Shown here piece after piece: positions 40,563 to 49,677 of a stretch of 64,000 bases of DNA (positions within the stretch are counted from its first letter, which is position 1; the number at the start of each line of letters is the position of its first letter). The stretch covers positions 58,263 through 122,262 of the forward strand of contig JAPFFF010000085.1 in assembly GCA_039105265.1 (NCBI GenBank). The letters are read 5' to 3'. Source of the DNA: Tritrichomonas musculus (lineage: Eukaryota; Parabasalia; Tritrichomonadida; Tritrichomonadidae). Made by a program: the position numbers and the translations under genes. A model generated the notes under the pieces. The model ran no database searches, was not told where the DNA came from, and saw only the letters and a program-made list of their open reading frames with translations.

Positions 40563-40808
40563 TCATTCATGTCCAAGAAACAAATACTTTCTATATTTGG
40601 TTTGTCTTCTATTGGCTAGCATTATAAATTGATCGCAGTAACCATATTGCTGAACGATATCACTGTGCACCATCAAATCGCCAACAAGCGTATCTTTCAC
40701 TATTGCACCTACATACTGAACGACAATATATCTTTTGTTCCTACTACTCACAAATTCTAGAGGAAGCTGAAATTCTTTATCTTGCGTATGGAAGTATAGT
40801 TTAGTCAT
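40563..40808 (-). CDS. Small 81-aa protein of the Polinton
   Basis: A compact beta-like small protein (TKLYFHTQDKEFQLPLEFVS, RYIVVQYVGAIVKDTLVGDL). Family unknown. It follows the integrase gene with a three-base gap and could be co-transcribed with it. Confidence 0.5.
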   Translation of the reverse strand: MTKLYFHTQDKEFQLPLEFVSSRNKRYIVVQYVGAIVKDTLVGDLMVHSDIVQQYGYCDQFIMLANRRQTKYRKYLFLGHE

Positions 40809-40811
40809 TTA

Positions 40812-41924
40812 TTACATACCAAAGTACAGTTTATAATCTTTATTTAGTTCATCATAGCTATTTGCAATTTTCTTTGTGTACGCAATAGGTACTTGTATCA
40901 GATTCCTATTTTGAAGTTTACATATAACATTACCATTAGAGTACGCTAAGAATTCAGCTATCTCATTAAACACTCTTCGTCGTTTATCAAATTTCTTTTT
41001 AGTCTTACCATAATCAACATGAACAAGAATTATATTTCCTTTCTTGTATGTTAATAGACCTTTATGTTGTTGTTTTTTGTGTATACTTTGTAATTTGCTT
41101 CTCATCATTCTTATATATTTCCATTCAAGGTCAATATCGTTTTGCATTTGAGCAGGAGTATAATAAATATATTTACTATCACTTTCATAATTATAGTTTC
41201 TTACTCGTAGTGAATTATGAGGAGTATTATTGTAATAATTGACCATCTGTTGCATATAATTATTGTTTGCTATTTTTGTGTCGTTTGTACCAAAAGCATT
41301 ACGTAAAGTTCTTATAACTGAATCAACTGTTTTATGGGCTAGTGCATATGGAGAAGAGTTTACTACAAATTTGATTCTGTATACTGACCATGATTTAATA
41401 GTATTTACATCAATCTCATCATTGTATTCTGACAATATTGTTTTTAGTACTTTGGTGTTATGTTTATTAATTATTTCATTTAATATTTTTTCTTTACCTC
41501 GCAAACTGCTTTTATACACGATATTGTGAATTGCTGGAACAAATACAATTCCATCATCGTTGGTACGAAGTACAATTATATCATTTTGTACTGCTTGCAA
41601 TCCTTTTTCACCATCACATTTAATAGTAAAGATATCAACATCATAATTAACTATAATATCTGTTATCTTTATTGATAATACTCTTGTTTCTTTACTCTCT
41701 ATTGGCTCAACTATTAAGAATCTAGTATTAACGTTTATCAAAACAAGATAGATAGTGTTCTTCACAAACATTAGATCAGCTTCCCAACAACCAGGTTCGT
41801 TACTGAAATTTGGCTTCATATATTGTTTACAAGCTTTTAGTTTATAGTCTGGTACATAAGGCTCCCTAGGAACGTTCTTGAATTCAAAAAACTTGTACTT
41901 ACTACTAAATGGGTAAGCAAGCAT
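40812..41924 (-). CDS. Retroviral-type (rve) integrase of the Polinton
   Basis: The 370-residue protein shows the rve fold: GCWEADLMFVKNTIYLVLIN near 47-66 and NVNTRFLIVEPI next, then the second strand with TIKCDGEKGLQAV near 105, and a helix with TVDSVIRTLRNAFG near 215. The C-terminus holds a basic SH3- or chromo-like part (GNIILVHVDYGKTKKKFDKR). Polinton integrases insert the element and create the 6-bp duplication seen here. It is adjacent to the capsid gene on the same strand. Confidence 0.8.
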   Translation of the reverse strand: MLAYPFSSKYKFFEFKNVPREPYVPDYKLKACKQYMKPNFSNEPGCWEADLMFVKNTIYLVLINVNTRFLIVEPIESKETRVLSIKITDIIVNYDVDIFTIKCDGEKGLQAVQNDIIVLRTNDDGIVFVPAIHNIVYKSSLRGKEKILNEIINKHNTKVLKTILSEYNDEIDVNTIKSWSVYRIKFVVNSSPYALAHKTVDSVIRTLRNAFGTNDTKIANNNYMQQMVNYYNNTPHNSLRVRNYNYESDSKYIYYTPAQMQNDIDLEWKYIRMMRSKLQSIHKKQQHKGLLTYKKGNIILVHVDYGKTKKKFDKRRRVFNEIAEFLAYSNGNVICKLQNRNLIQVPIAYTKKIANSYDELNKDYKLYFGM

Positions 41925-41983
41925 TTATGATGAAAGCAATAGTTAAATTAGGTTGACGGGAACAAAAAAAGAAAGAAGATTAC

Positions 41984-43996
41984 TTACTCTACTTGACTAC
42001 CTTCAGGACTTTGATCATCAACATAAACAAGTCCATCGAGATTCATTAAGAAGTAAGTATCTCTTGTCAACCATAATTGTGTTGGACATGGATGGACTAC
42101 GTTCCCTGAAGGTTCGATAACATTATAATAAGTGTCATTTGCACCAGAATAGATGGGTTGTCCTTGTACTTGAATCTGTACGTTGCCAAAACCTCCGTCA
42201 ATTCCGTCGAAGCAATAACCTGCAGAAGATCTTTCAGCTTGAATATTGAAGACAAAACTACTGGCATCACTAAGAGTATTATTGTAGCGAACACCATTAG
42301 CATCATTCTTAGGCATTGTCATACTGTCTTCGAACTCCTTTGTGCATTGAAGAGTAATTGCATCAAGGTCTCCTGCAGTAAGTTGATTTTCAAAGAACCT
42401 TGCTCCAATTGTAGAAACATTTTCATCAGGAAAATTCTTACCACCAATATTTAGATAGCAATTTGAATAAACAGGATTCTCAAAAACTGTAAGATCATTA
42501 TGATGTTTAGGAAACATGATAGAAAGTGTAGTATCATTTATAAGAGGAATATTGAGAGTAGACTTGATACCATTTGCTGCTGGTGCTATTGGAAATGAAT
42601 GATAATCTACTTTCTGTGATGGAATTATAACACCCTTTGACAATATTTCTTCTATACCATGCCTTGTAGCTTCACAAACTCCAAAACCTTGCATATTGGA
42701 CTTGCATAACGTAATTGTCATTCTGTTTACAGTGAGGGTAGCAGGCTGTGAGGAATAAGTTTCTTTCAGTACTTGAGCTTTAGCTTCGTGCAAAGCTTGT
42801 AATGTTTGATGAGCACTAACAACAGGGGTCTTTACAATTTGCCAAGCATAATATCTTCCATTTTTGTCAGCATGATTTAATGGTGGTAGTGTTACAGCAG
42901 GATTGTGAACACAAATTTCTTCATCACTAGCAGAAGGTTGAAGACCAAACTCAGCAAATTCCTCTGTAGTATAGCTGAAATAGAATTCCAAATCTGTAAG
43001 AATGTCAGTGTAACCAGTACTTCCATCATCATTATCCCATTGCTCTCCTATTCTATATTGAATCTTATACTTGACAGGAGTAGGGGTAGGATCAGGATCA
43101 GGAGAAGGTGAAGGATCAGGGTCTGGAGTAGGTTCTTTGCCAGGACCAGGAATCACTGCTTCATTTCCAATTTGTGTAAATTGATGTTTGAGATGCCCGT
43201 GAACCGTAATTTGTTTAAGTTTATCAAGTTCCTCTGTGCTCACACTTTCATTATCTTCGAGGAAAGCTTTTGTTTCTGCAACAGTGTAAGGATCTATAGC
43301 TGCCCAAACCAAACCTGCTGGAGTTACTTGGAATCTTATAGAGAGATCACCAATGATACCATTAGGGAAGAGATCAAATGCCTGCAGTGCAAGAAGATCA
43401 TCAAAAGGAACATTAAGATCGAAATCAACAGAAGTTTTACCATTTTCTTTGAAGTTGTTGAGATTGACATATGTTCCTGCTACTGTTTGTGAGTATGAAG
43501 CTACATTTTCCCAGAGACTGTGAACAAATCTTCTTCGCTTCTTTTCTGTTTCTGGTTTCACAGCAGAATAGAGGAAACCTTCTCGTACGCATTCATTTTG
43601 TTGATATCCAACATTGACATTATTATGAAGAATTTCCAATCTATCGAACAATTGGTTAGAAGATTTGAGTCCAACAAAGAGCTTATAGAAATTGTTTGGA
43701 TCATCAATCTGTTGGAGTTTGCTGAGATCAGTATTGAGCTGTAAATCAAGTTTGACATGGAAGGTAAGGAATCCTTTATCAACATCACTAATGAAATGAT
43801 CAGGGTGTGTAAGAGAAATTTGACTGTATTGACCTTGATGAAATGGGGCCGGCTGGTCATGACAGTCAACAGTTCTGAATGAGAATGAGCGTGTACCATC
43901 ATTTTTATTTATCATTGATCTCATCTGATTGAAAGTATCAAGTACATTACCTGCTTCTATTTTGTAATTATGTGCTCTTTCGTTGCGATATAACAT
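41984..43996 (-). CDS. Major capsid protein (double jelly-roll type) of the Polinton
   Basis: The 670-residue protein is rich in beta strands and starts with a region matched in layout by the capsid protein of the second element (SQISLTHPDHFISDVDKGFL, TFHVKLDLQLNTD; compare 57262-58938). A proline/aspartate-rich linker (DPDPSPSPDPDPTPTP) near 285-310 separates two beta-rich halves, as in double-jelly-roll capsids where a loop differs among relatives. It should form hexons of an icosahedral shell. The start codon is 43 bp from the divergent pVI-like small gene. Confidence 0.75.
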   Translation of the reverse strand: MLYRNERAHNYKIEAGNVLDTFNQMRSMINKNDGTRSFSFRTVDCHDQPAPFHQGQYSQISLTHPDHFISDVDKGFLTFHVKLDLQLNTDLSKLQQIDDPNNFYKLFVGLKSSNQLFDRLEILHNNVNVGYQQNECVREGFLYSAVKPETEKKRRRFVHSLWENVASYSQTVAGTYVNLNNFKENGKTSVDFDLNVPFDDLLALQAFDLFPNGIIGDLSIRFQVTPAGLVWAAIDPYTVAETKAFLEDNESVSTEELDKLKQITVHGHLKHQFTQIGNEAVIPGPGKEPTPDPDPSPSPDPDPTPTPVKYKIQYRIGEQWDNDDGSTGYTDILTDLEFYFSYTTEEFAEFGLQPSASDEEICVHNPAVTLPPLNHADKNGRYYAWQIVKTPVVSAHQTLQALHEAKAQVLKETYSSQPATLTVNRMTITLCKSNMQGFGVCEATRHGIEEILSKGVIIPSQKVDYHSFPIAPAANGIKSTLNIPLINDTTLSIMFPKHHNDLTVFENPVYSNCYLNIGGKNFPDENVSTIGARFFENQLTAGDLDAITLQCTKEFEDSMTMPKNDANGVRYNNTLSDASSFVFNIQAERSSAGYCFDGIDGGFGNVQIQVQGQPIYSGANDTYYNVIEPSGNVVHPCPTQLWLTRDTYFLMNLDGLVYVDDQSPEGSQVE

Positions 43997-44039
43997 TTAA
44001 CAGTTAATAAAACAAATTATTTACTGAAGAAGAAAACAC

Positions 44040-44261
44040 ATGGCAGCAGGAATTTGGAAGAAACTGAAAAATGCAGTGAAGAGTGTTGGTGGAAAAATAA
44101 AAGGTTTAGCAGTAAAGGCTATAAAAGCTCTTCCTAAAGTAAAGGAGATTTTTGACAAAGTTAAGCCCGCTTTAGAGTATATACCAGGAGTGAATGGATT
44201 TGTAAATACCATTGACAAAGGGCTTAATATCGGTAAGTCAATCATAGATGAAGTAAAATAA
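44040..44261 (+). CDS. Small amphipathic basic protein, possible minor capsid/pVI-like
   Basis: The 73-residue protein is rich in Lys, Ala, Val and Gly (IWKKLKNAVKSVGGKIKGLA, LEYIPGVNGFVNTID). Small amphipathic proteins next to capsid genes in Polintons and adenoviruses act as membrane-active internal proteins. The second element has a longer protein of similar type at the corresponding place before its capsid gene (56328-56726). Function inferred from position and composition only. Confidence 0.45.
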   Translation: MAAGIWKKLKNAVKSVGGKIKGLAVKAIKALPKVKEIFDKVKPALEYIPGVNGFVNTIDKGLNIGKSIIDEVK

Positions 44262-44297
44262 AGGCTTATAACTATTTTTGGTGAGGATTAAAAGGCA

Positions 44298-44678
44298 ATG
44301 AAAGTAATTAATGAAGTACAAGAAGAAACAAAATCTTTTAAATCTATTATTGAGTTCGATGCTTACTATCGTGATCACAAAGAAGAAATGGAGAAACAAA
44401 CTACACAACTCTTGAATAAGCTTTACAAGATTGAAGTACCTGATGGAAGTGTCTATAGAATCACTAAGAAAAATTGTAACAAAGTTGATGGTAAAATTAA
44501 AGGTGGTGAAGTGTGTTTGAAGAAAGTAACTGTTCAGAAAGACGATGAACAACCTTTATGGGAAATCGCTATCGAGTCTGTCAAAGCTGATATTGCAAGT
44601 ATGAAAGCAAAGATAGAGGAAATAAAGAATGCTGTAAATGCTGTTGTTAAAGTAATTAATGAACTACAAAAATATTGA
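44298..44678 (+). CDS. Small 126-aa protein of the Polinton
   Basis: An N-terminal helical part (FDAYYRDHKEEMEKQTTQLL), a compact basic middle (YRITKKNCNKVDGKIKGGEV) and a C-terminal coiled coil (IASMKAKIEEIKNAVNAVVK). Family unknown; the coiled coil suggests oligomerisation. It lies 36 bp downstream of the small amphipathic gene on the same strand. Confidence 0.5.
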   Translation: MKVINEVQEETKSFKSIIEFDAYYRDHKEEMEKQTTQLLNKLYKIEVPDGSVYRITKKNCNKVDGKIKGGEVCLKKVTVQKDDEQPLWEIAIESVKADIASMKAKIEEIKNAVNAVVKVINELQKY

Positions 44679-44735
44679 TGAGGTTTTTTAGGCCAAAAGT
44701 GATGGAGTGACTTCTCACTGCATTTATGTCACTTC

Positions 44736-45740
44736 TCATATTCTGTTAACATAATAAGCTCTACTAACGTTTGTTACTTTCCATCTACCAGTTTGTTCAA
44801 TCTTCTCTGTTAATTGAGCAAAGGTAAGTTTTTGACCGAATTCCTTACTGTATCTTTGTTGGACATCCTTCAATAAGAACCTATCGATGTTTGGAAAATT
44901 GTTTTGCATAAACTTGGCCATATCATAATCAGTTTCGTCAAATTGTCTGTCTAGTTCCTCTTGCTCTGATCGCATTCTTTCAACTTCACGAAGTGTATAG
45001 TCATAGAGTTTTTGTTTTGCTTCGCAGCGTGCACAACGTTTATTGGAGTGAGAATTGATGGTATATATTCTGGTATTCAGCTTGTTTATACAGAGTCGCA
45101 TCTTCATCAATGTACTGTAATCAACATGCAATTCATTAATCTCACTGCGCTGTGCATTGTGGCTTTCATTGTCGTACCAATAATAAACGAACACATCATA
45201 GATACAATTGACATATCGTTCTATAAATTGCTTATATTCTTCAAACGTCTCGCTTTCTAAGAGATCACTAGTATTCATTACCACTTTATCGCATTTTTCA
45301 TCAACAGTAGTATGATCGCAATAATAGCCAATGAATTGTACATTCAACTTTCTTAGGAACTTCTTGATCTCTGCACTATCGGTTTGTCTAACAGGTATCT
45401 CGTCAAACGTTGATTCAATAGGTTTTGTTTGGGAGATTGCATCTAATTTTGGTAAGCTCGATATCATTGTAAAGACATCTTTAATATATTTGTTGTTGTG
45501 CTCTTGTTTAACATCATAGAAGGATGGATCGTAGTGATCAGTTAGCAAGTCATGCATGATTCTTCTCTTCGTACTTAATTCCTTTTCACAACTAACTTTC
45601 ACAAGAGGCTCAATTGGTGCTCCATATATATCATAATGCATTTCTACAACATCATTTACTTCCTTTATTGGTTTTGGTAAAAGGTTAACAAGGTATTCAG
45701 CTATATGAAGTTCTGTTTGATTGGTTGTTGGTGTAATCAT
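44736..45740 (-). CDS. Orphan 334-aa protein of the Polinton
   Basis: No family recognised. A CxxC pair (RCARCEAKQKL) near 235 precedes a coiled coil (DYTLREVERMRSEQEELDRQ). The last 60 residues (RFLLKDVQQRYSKEFGQKLT) look like a winged-helix-type DNA-binding end, as found at the C-termini of some viral replication proteins. A DNA-related role is possible. Confidence 0.5.
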   Translation of the reverse strand: MITPTTNQTELHIAEYLVNLLPKPIKEVNDVVEMHYDIYGAPIEPLVKVSCEKELSTKRRIMHDLLTDHYDPSFYDVKQEHNNKYIKDVFTMISSLPKLDAISQTKPIESTFDEIPVRQTDSAEIKKFLRKLNVQFIGYYCDHTTVDEKCDKVVMNTSDLLESETFEEYKQFIERYVNCIYDVFVYYWYDNESHNAQRSEINELHVDYSTLMKMRLCINKLNTRIYTINSHSNKRCARCEAKQKLYDYTLREVERMRSEQEELDRQFDETDYDMAKFMQNNFPNIDRFLLKDVQQRYSKEFGQKLTFAQLTEKIEQTGRWKVTNVSRAYYVNRI

Positions 45741-45864
45741 ATTTATGTAAATATTTAATAAAAAATAAAATAAAAATAGAAAGTGACATTTTCATAGTGA
45801 GAAATCACTTGTTCACTTTTGGTGTTATTTTCAGAAATTAGACACAAAAATATAAGTAAGGTTT

Positions 45865-46467
45865 TTAGTCAAGAGAATGCTGTTGCTTAAATTTATTTAT
45901 GTATACACCAACTTGTTTATTATTGATGTCTTTCATAGCAATATATTGTTTATTCCACTTAGTAGTATTGATATGCATGATTCTATAAAGTGTAACAGTT
46001 ATCTTACTGTAAAAGATATCTTTATTGTTTTCGTCGTCATGATAGTAATAGTATCTATTTTCCTCAAAGTCATGGTGCTCTGTACGAGTTTCGTAGAACA
46101 AAACCTTTATAGCTTCATCAGGTATATCATCAATGAACTCGTACTGTGTACCTCTATGAGATGATCTATTGAAGCTGTTATCAGAACGTGTTACCCACCT
46201 CAAATTTTCGATTCTATTATCTGTTCTATCATGATTAATGTGATCAACATCAGTAAGATTATTAGGATTGTCAATAAACTGTATAGCAACAAGACGATGC
46301 TTTAGATATGATTTCCTATTAAGAGTAACTCTTATATATCCATAATGGCTTAATGTTTCACTACAAACATGATGATTGTCTCTCCTTCTAATGGTATGTG
46401 GATATGTTGTCAATATTTCATAGTCCTCATGATTGACAAGTGTAACAAATTCTGATATTTCTGTCAT
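45865..46467 (-). CDS. HNH homing-type endonuclease of the Polinton
   Basis: The 200-residue protein has a NUMOD4-like head (NHEDYEILTTYPHTIRRRDN) followed by an HNH_3-type core (YLKHRLVAIQF, DVDHINHDRTDNRIENLRWV). The C-terminus is lineage-specific. Such free-standing nucleases cut DNA and spread themselves. A shorter relative occurs in the second element at 51112-51423, which suggests exchange or a common source. Confidence 0.8.
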   Translation of the reverse strand: MTEISEFVTLVNHEDYEILTTYPHTIRRRDNHHVCSETLSHYGYIRVTLNRKSYLKHRLVAIQFIDNPNNLTDVDHINHDRTDNRIENLRWVTRSDNSFNRSSHRGTQYEFIDDIPDEAIKVLFYETRTEHHDFEENRYYYYHDDENNKDIFYSKITVTLYRIMHINTTKWNKQYIAMKDINNKQVGVYINKFKQQHSLD

Positions 46468-46499
46468 TTGTATTTTGTGTAAATATTAAATAAAAAAAA

Positions 46500-46733
46500 T
46501 TAGAAATTGTTCATCGAAATTGTTGAATGGTTAAGTGTAAGCAAATGATAATTCAGTGGCTTTGTTGTTTTTACTGGTGGATCATGATTAATATTACCTT
46601 TCTCCTCATACTTCTTAACCGTTGGCTGTGAATTAATTCTTGTCCTTTCTTTTTGTTGTTTGAGTCTCTGTTTGTCAAAATGATTTTGATGTTTGTCATC
46701 ATGTAAGGTTCTCCTTTGTTCATAATTACTCAT
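46500..46733 (-). CDS. Small basic 77-aa protein of the Polinton
   Basis: From the ATG at 46733 the protein is MSNYEQRRTLHDDKHQNHF onward: charged, His/Gln/Lys-rich and probably disordered. It is divergent from the coiled-coil gene at 46749, only 15 bp away. Family unknown. Confidence 0.4.
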   Translation of the reverse strand: MSNYEQRRTLHDDKHQNHFDKQRLKQQKERTRINSQPTVKKYEEKGNINHDPPVKTTKPLNYHLLTLNHSTISMNNF

Positions 46734-46748
46734 TTTAATAGTAAGTAA

Positions 46749-46982
46749 ATGACAGATTTGAACGAATATAAGAAGGAAATACCTCAATTGAAGCAAATAA
46801 AGCGATCATTGAAAGAAAGAGTATATGAAACCAAGCAGCATCTTAATAATGTAAAAACAGGAATGTTGGGTTCAAATGGATTAGCCATTAGAGAAAGCCT
46901 TATAGAAGACATCAATTCATTGAAAGAAAAAGTAGCCAAACTTGAAACTGAACTAAGAGAACTAACTAATAATGAACAATAG
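46749..46982 (+). CDS. Small coiled-coil 77-aa protein of the Polinton
   Basis: Almost entirely helical, with heptads (LKQIKRSLKERVYETKQHLN, LKEKVAKLETELRELTNN). It overlaps the start of the next gene by 11 bases in another frame. Family unknown. Confidence 0.45.
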   Translation: MTDLNEYKKEIPQLKQIKRSLKERVYETKQHLNNVKTGMLGSNGLAIRESLIEDINSLKEKVAKLETELRELTNNEQ

Positions 46983-47559
46983 ATGTTTTACTCACATTGA
47001 AATGTCAAACGTATTGCATAAAGCAAGAATCTTATCAAGTGAAAACGATAGTAGTTGTAAACAAGAACAAAACACTAATGTGAATATAAAAATAAAACCA
47101 CCACAGTACCCTAATGTTCCTCCTTTACAGACTTACGCAAGTGTACAACCTCAAGAAAGAAACATAAATTTTACTCCAGTTGGGGAGAGTGTTCAATCTC
47201 CATTACAACCACAAATAAGTCTTCTTACAAACGAACTTGAGAACATGGAAATCAAAAACAAATTTCTTGAAACTTTGTTAAACATTTATGAACTTAATCC
47301 CCTTAGAGTTAACAACTATCTTGTTTGTCATAGTAATTCACTGATGGAACTAATAAAAATTTTAACAAGAGCTGACAAAGTCGAGCTGGTCATAGATGAA
47401 GAAGAAGGTTGTACAGGCTGCTTATCAAATACAAAGTACATGAAAATACAACGAATATTAGTTACCAAAGATGATAAAGCATTAGATTTAAAAATATGTT
47501 TTAATGATATTTATAGTCAGTTAGTAAGATACGGAATTTCAACTAAAATGTGTATCTAA
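46972..47559 (+). CDS. Conserved two-element protein family, Polinton copy (195 aa)
   Basis: The variable N-terminal half is disordered. The C-terminal 100 residues match the protein at 59907-60485 of the second element in order and spacing. Shared points are a helical LETLLNIY / LETYAQIL block, VELVIDEEEGC / VEVHIDEDIGC, then an IQRILVTK / IEAIKILK strand, FNDIYSQL / FKQVYNKEYNEL and a terminal K[MF]C[IV]. I know no name for this family. Conservation between two otherwise very different elements suggests a basic role, perhaps in the particle or in replication. Confidence 0.55.
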   Translation: MNNRCFTHIEMSNVLHKARILSSENDSSCKQEQNTNVNIKIKPPQYPNVPPLQTYASVQPQERNINFTPVGESVQSPLQPQISLLTNELENMEIKNKFLETLLNIYELNPLRVNNYLVCHSNSLMELIKILTRADKVELVIDEEEGCTGCLSNTKYMKIQRILVTKDDKALDLKICFNDIYSQLVRYGISTKMCI

Positions 47560-47620
47560 AAAGCAGATCTATATTTTTGTTTTCACTGCACTAAAGTAAT
47601 ACAATTCTGATGAGAATGAA

Positions 47621-48514
47621 ATGAAACCAACACAATTCTATTATCGTTCTGATTCTAGTGATTATGAAGATGATGAAATAATGATGCCACAGCCTTTTAA
47701 TATTGATGCTGCTATGTCTGCTGCATATAAACGTAATGAAGGAAAAATAATGTCTGAATCAATACGGCCAATTGCTGTTGATATCTATTCATGGTATAAT
47801 TCTCTCAATATTCTGGTTGGTCCTCAAGGTAAAGGAAAGACACATGTAATGCTACGTGACATCATTCAAATATCTCGTTTACCTAAAGAAAACAGCTTTC
47901 ATTTAATAGTTTATATCAGCAAGAATGGTAGTATTAATGACTCTACTTTTGAAGCACAGCAAGAATTGATTCAATTACCTATTCAGGTTGTTTCTGATGC
48001 TAATGCTGAAAAATATTTGAAAGAACTTGATTTGTGGAAAGAATTGTATGATCGGTATAGTACAACTCCACGAATAACAATAGATAATGACAAACTTCAA
48101 CAAATGTTTGAGTTCCTGCGTATCACACCTGCTCAAGCCGAGCTTTCACGAGGCCTATATGACAAACTCGGTAAACCAAATCAGCCATTGAACACTATCA
48201 TTCTTTGCGAAGACTTTGTTAGGAGTAAGTTATTGAAATCATCATATTTTACCAACTACATTACACAACTTCGTCATAAACATTCAATAGTTTACATAAA
48301 TGTACAATTCTTCAAGTCAATACCAACTGACTACAAAAATAATGCAACAACTTTCTTCATCTTCTCTGGGTTCTCTCGCCAAAAGATGCAATATATTTAT
48401 CAACAAGTTCCTATGTCAGTTGAATTTGAAGAATTATGGCATTATTACATGAAGATGAGGAATCATGACTTTATTTTGATCAATGTTCGTACAAGTAATA
48501 TTAGCTTTATATAA
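47621..48514 (+). CDS. FtsK/HerA-type genome-packaging ATPase (A32-like) of the Polinton
   Basis: The 297-residue ATPase has a Walker A LVGPQGKGKTHV near 66, a Walker B NTIILCEDF near 193 and a later ATTFFIFSGFSRQ block, as in A32-like ATPases that push DNA into capsids. It matches the ATPase of the second element (55452-56309) in layout. It is downstream of the conserved two-element gene on the same strand. Confidence 0.85.
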   Translation: MKPTQFYYRSDSSDYEDDEIMMPQPFNIDAAMSAAYKRNEGKIMSESIRPIAVDIYSWYNSLNILVGPQGKGKTHVMLRDIIQISRLPKENSFHLIVYISKNGSINDSTFEAQQELIQLPIQVVSDANAEKYLKELDLWKELYDRYSTTPRITIDNDKLQQMFEFLRITPAQAELSRGLYDKLGKPNQPLNTIILCEDFVRSKLLKSSYFTNYITQLRHKHSIVYINVQFFKSIPTDYKNNATTFFIFSGFSRQKMQYIYQQVPMSVEFEELWHYYMKMRNHDFILINVRTSNISFI

Positions 48515-48956
48515 TTAAATCTTGATGCTTTCCTACAAATAATTCTGGTTCAGGTACATTATATTTTTGTCTAAGTTCTTTAATTTTGTTTCTTGTAGAC
48601 ATACTTGTTCTCTCTAAACTGTAATTATAATAATCATTTCCTTTGTATTCTTGTGGTTCTGTATTACCATTTATGAAGAATTCTTGGGTCTTCATCGAAA
48701 GCCTTCTTCGTAAGTTTGTGGTAATTGTTATGTTCTCTAATCCTATTTCTGTGATCTTATCAGGATAAATCGTCATAGTTTCACTAATATTGTTCTTAAG
48801 ACTTATGTACAATACTTTTGCACGAAAACTGTTTGTATTCATCATTAGAGGAAATTTTTCACATAATATTGAGAAATCACAATTACGATATTTTTCTGGA
48901 TCCGGTAATACAGAAATGAGTGTGTTTATATAATCATAGACCTTTGGTGCTTTCAT
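48507..48956 (-). CDS. Small 149-aa protein of the Polinton
   Basis: Mixed alpha/beta protein (KVYDYINTLISVLPDPEKYR, SILCEKFPLMMNTNSF) with no known family. It ends overlapping the ATPase gene tail by eight bases on the other strand and starts just inside the right terminal repeat boundary. Confidence 0.5.
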   Translation of the reverse strand: MKAPKVYDYINTLISVLPDPEKYRNCDFSILCEKFPLMMNTNSFRAKVLYISLKNNISETMTIYPDKITEIGLENITITTNLRRRLSMKTQEFFINGNTEPQEYKGNDYYNYSLERTSMSTRNKIKELRQKYNVPEPELFVGKHQDLII

Positions 48957-48975
48957 GTTTTGTGAAATGTGAATA

Positions 48976-49671
48976 AAAAATAATAATTGCTTTTTTAATT
49001 AAATTTCCTGAATCTTATTCGTGTTTGGATTGAATTCATTCATGCATTTCTTTCCTTCATCAGTGTATTTAAAGAATTCGTATACCTCATCGTAAAACTT
49101 CTTTGGAAAGTGATATGGCATACCATAATCATTGTAATCACCAGTAAGCTCATCAATATAGTAATCAAATATTTCTCCATACTCACGAAAAGCAGCATTT
49201 TCATCATGAAAAGATATGTATAAGTGATTCTGCTTTCTGAATATATCCATTTGTGCGTCTATAATAAAGGGTTCAACAACATCAACAGCATCACGGTCAC
49301 CATCAATGACTTTATCACAAATGTCAGCAAAAAGGTTATACATATCTGTTCCATATGTACGGAGTTGTTTAGCAGCATAATTAGCAAAGGCTTCCATTAT
49401 ATGTAGTGGAAATAAAAAATAAAAAAAATTTTTAAAAAATATAATTTTTGAAAAATTGTAAAAACTTAGTTATCCTATCAAAAATGGTGAGTTGATTAAG
49501 GGGTTCCAGAAAATTATTCAAATGTATAGGTTGGTAATGAAAACAAGGGTAAAAACAATAACAAGTAAACATACCTGATTTTTTATACCTGAGCTTGTTA
49601 ACTTGCAAGGTATGCTGGGCAAGGTACGAGTAAAATTATTAGATGGTCATCCCGCACAGACCATTACTACT
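48976..49671 (-). repeat. Right terminal inverted repeat of the Polinton (696 bp)
   Basis: Inverted partner of 28762-29457, with no difference seen by eye. Confidence 0.88.
48999..49397 (-). CDS. Terminal-repeat-encoded 132-aa protein, right copy
   Basis: Identical in all 132 residues to the left copy at 29036-29434, and likewise facing inward. Family unknown. The identity shows either recent insertion or copying between the ends. Confidence 0.65.
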   Translation of the reverse strand: MEAFANYAAKQLRTYGTDMYNLFADICDKVIDGDRDAVDVVEPFIIDAQMDIFRKQNHLYISFHDENAAFREYGEIFDYYIDELTGDYNDYGMPYHFPKKFYDEVYEFFKYTDEGKKCMNEFNPNTNKIQEI

Positions 49672-49677
49672 AACGAC
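49672..49677 (+). repeat. 6-bp target-site duplication (right) AACGAC
   Basis: Direct copy of 28756-28761. Both copies form part of a 23-bp minisatellite unit (CTAACGACAGACAAAC). Confidence 0.8.

Larger units (their letters stand above)
28762..49671. mobile_element. Polinton/Maverick DNA element, 20.9 kb
   Basis: The element is bounded by 696-bp inverted repeats that look identical and by a 6-bp duplication. It begins with AG, as Polinton ends are known to do. It carries the core set: PolB, rve integrase, capsid protein and packaging ATPase, plus a fibre-like protein, an HNH nuclease and several orphans. I found no adenain-like protease. Genes lie on both strands, tightly packed. The identical ends and clean duplication mean a recent insertion. 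It looks close to whole, with about one break. Confidence 0.9.
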
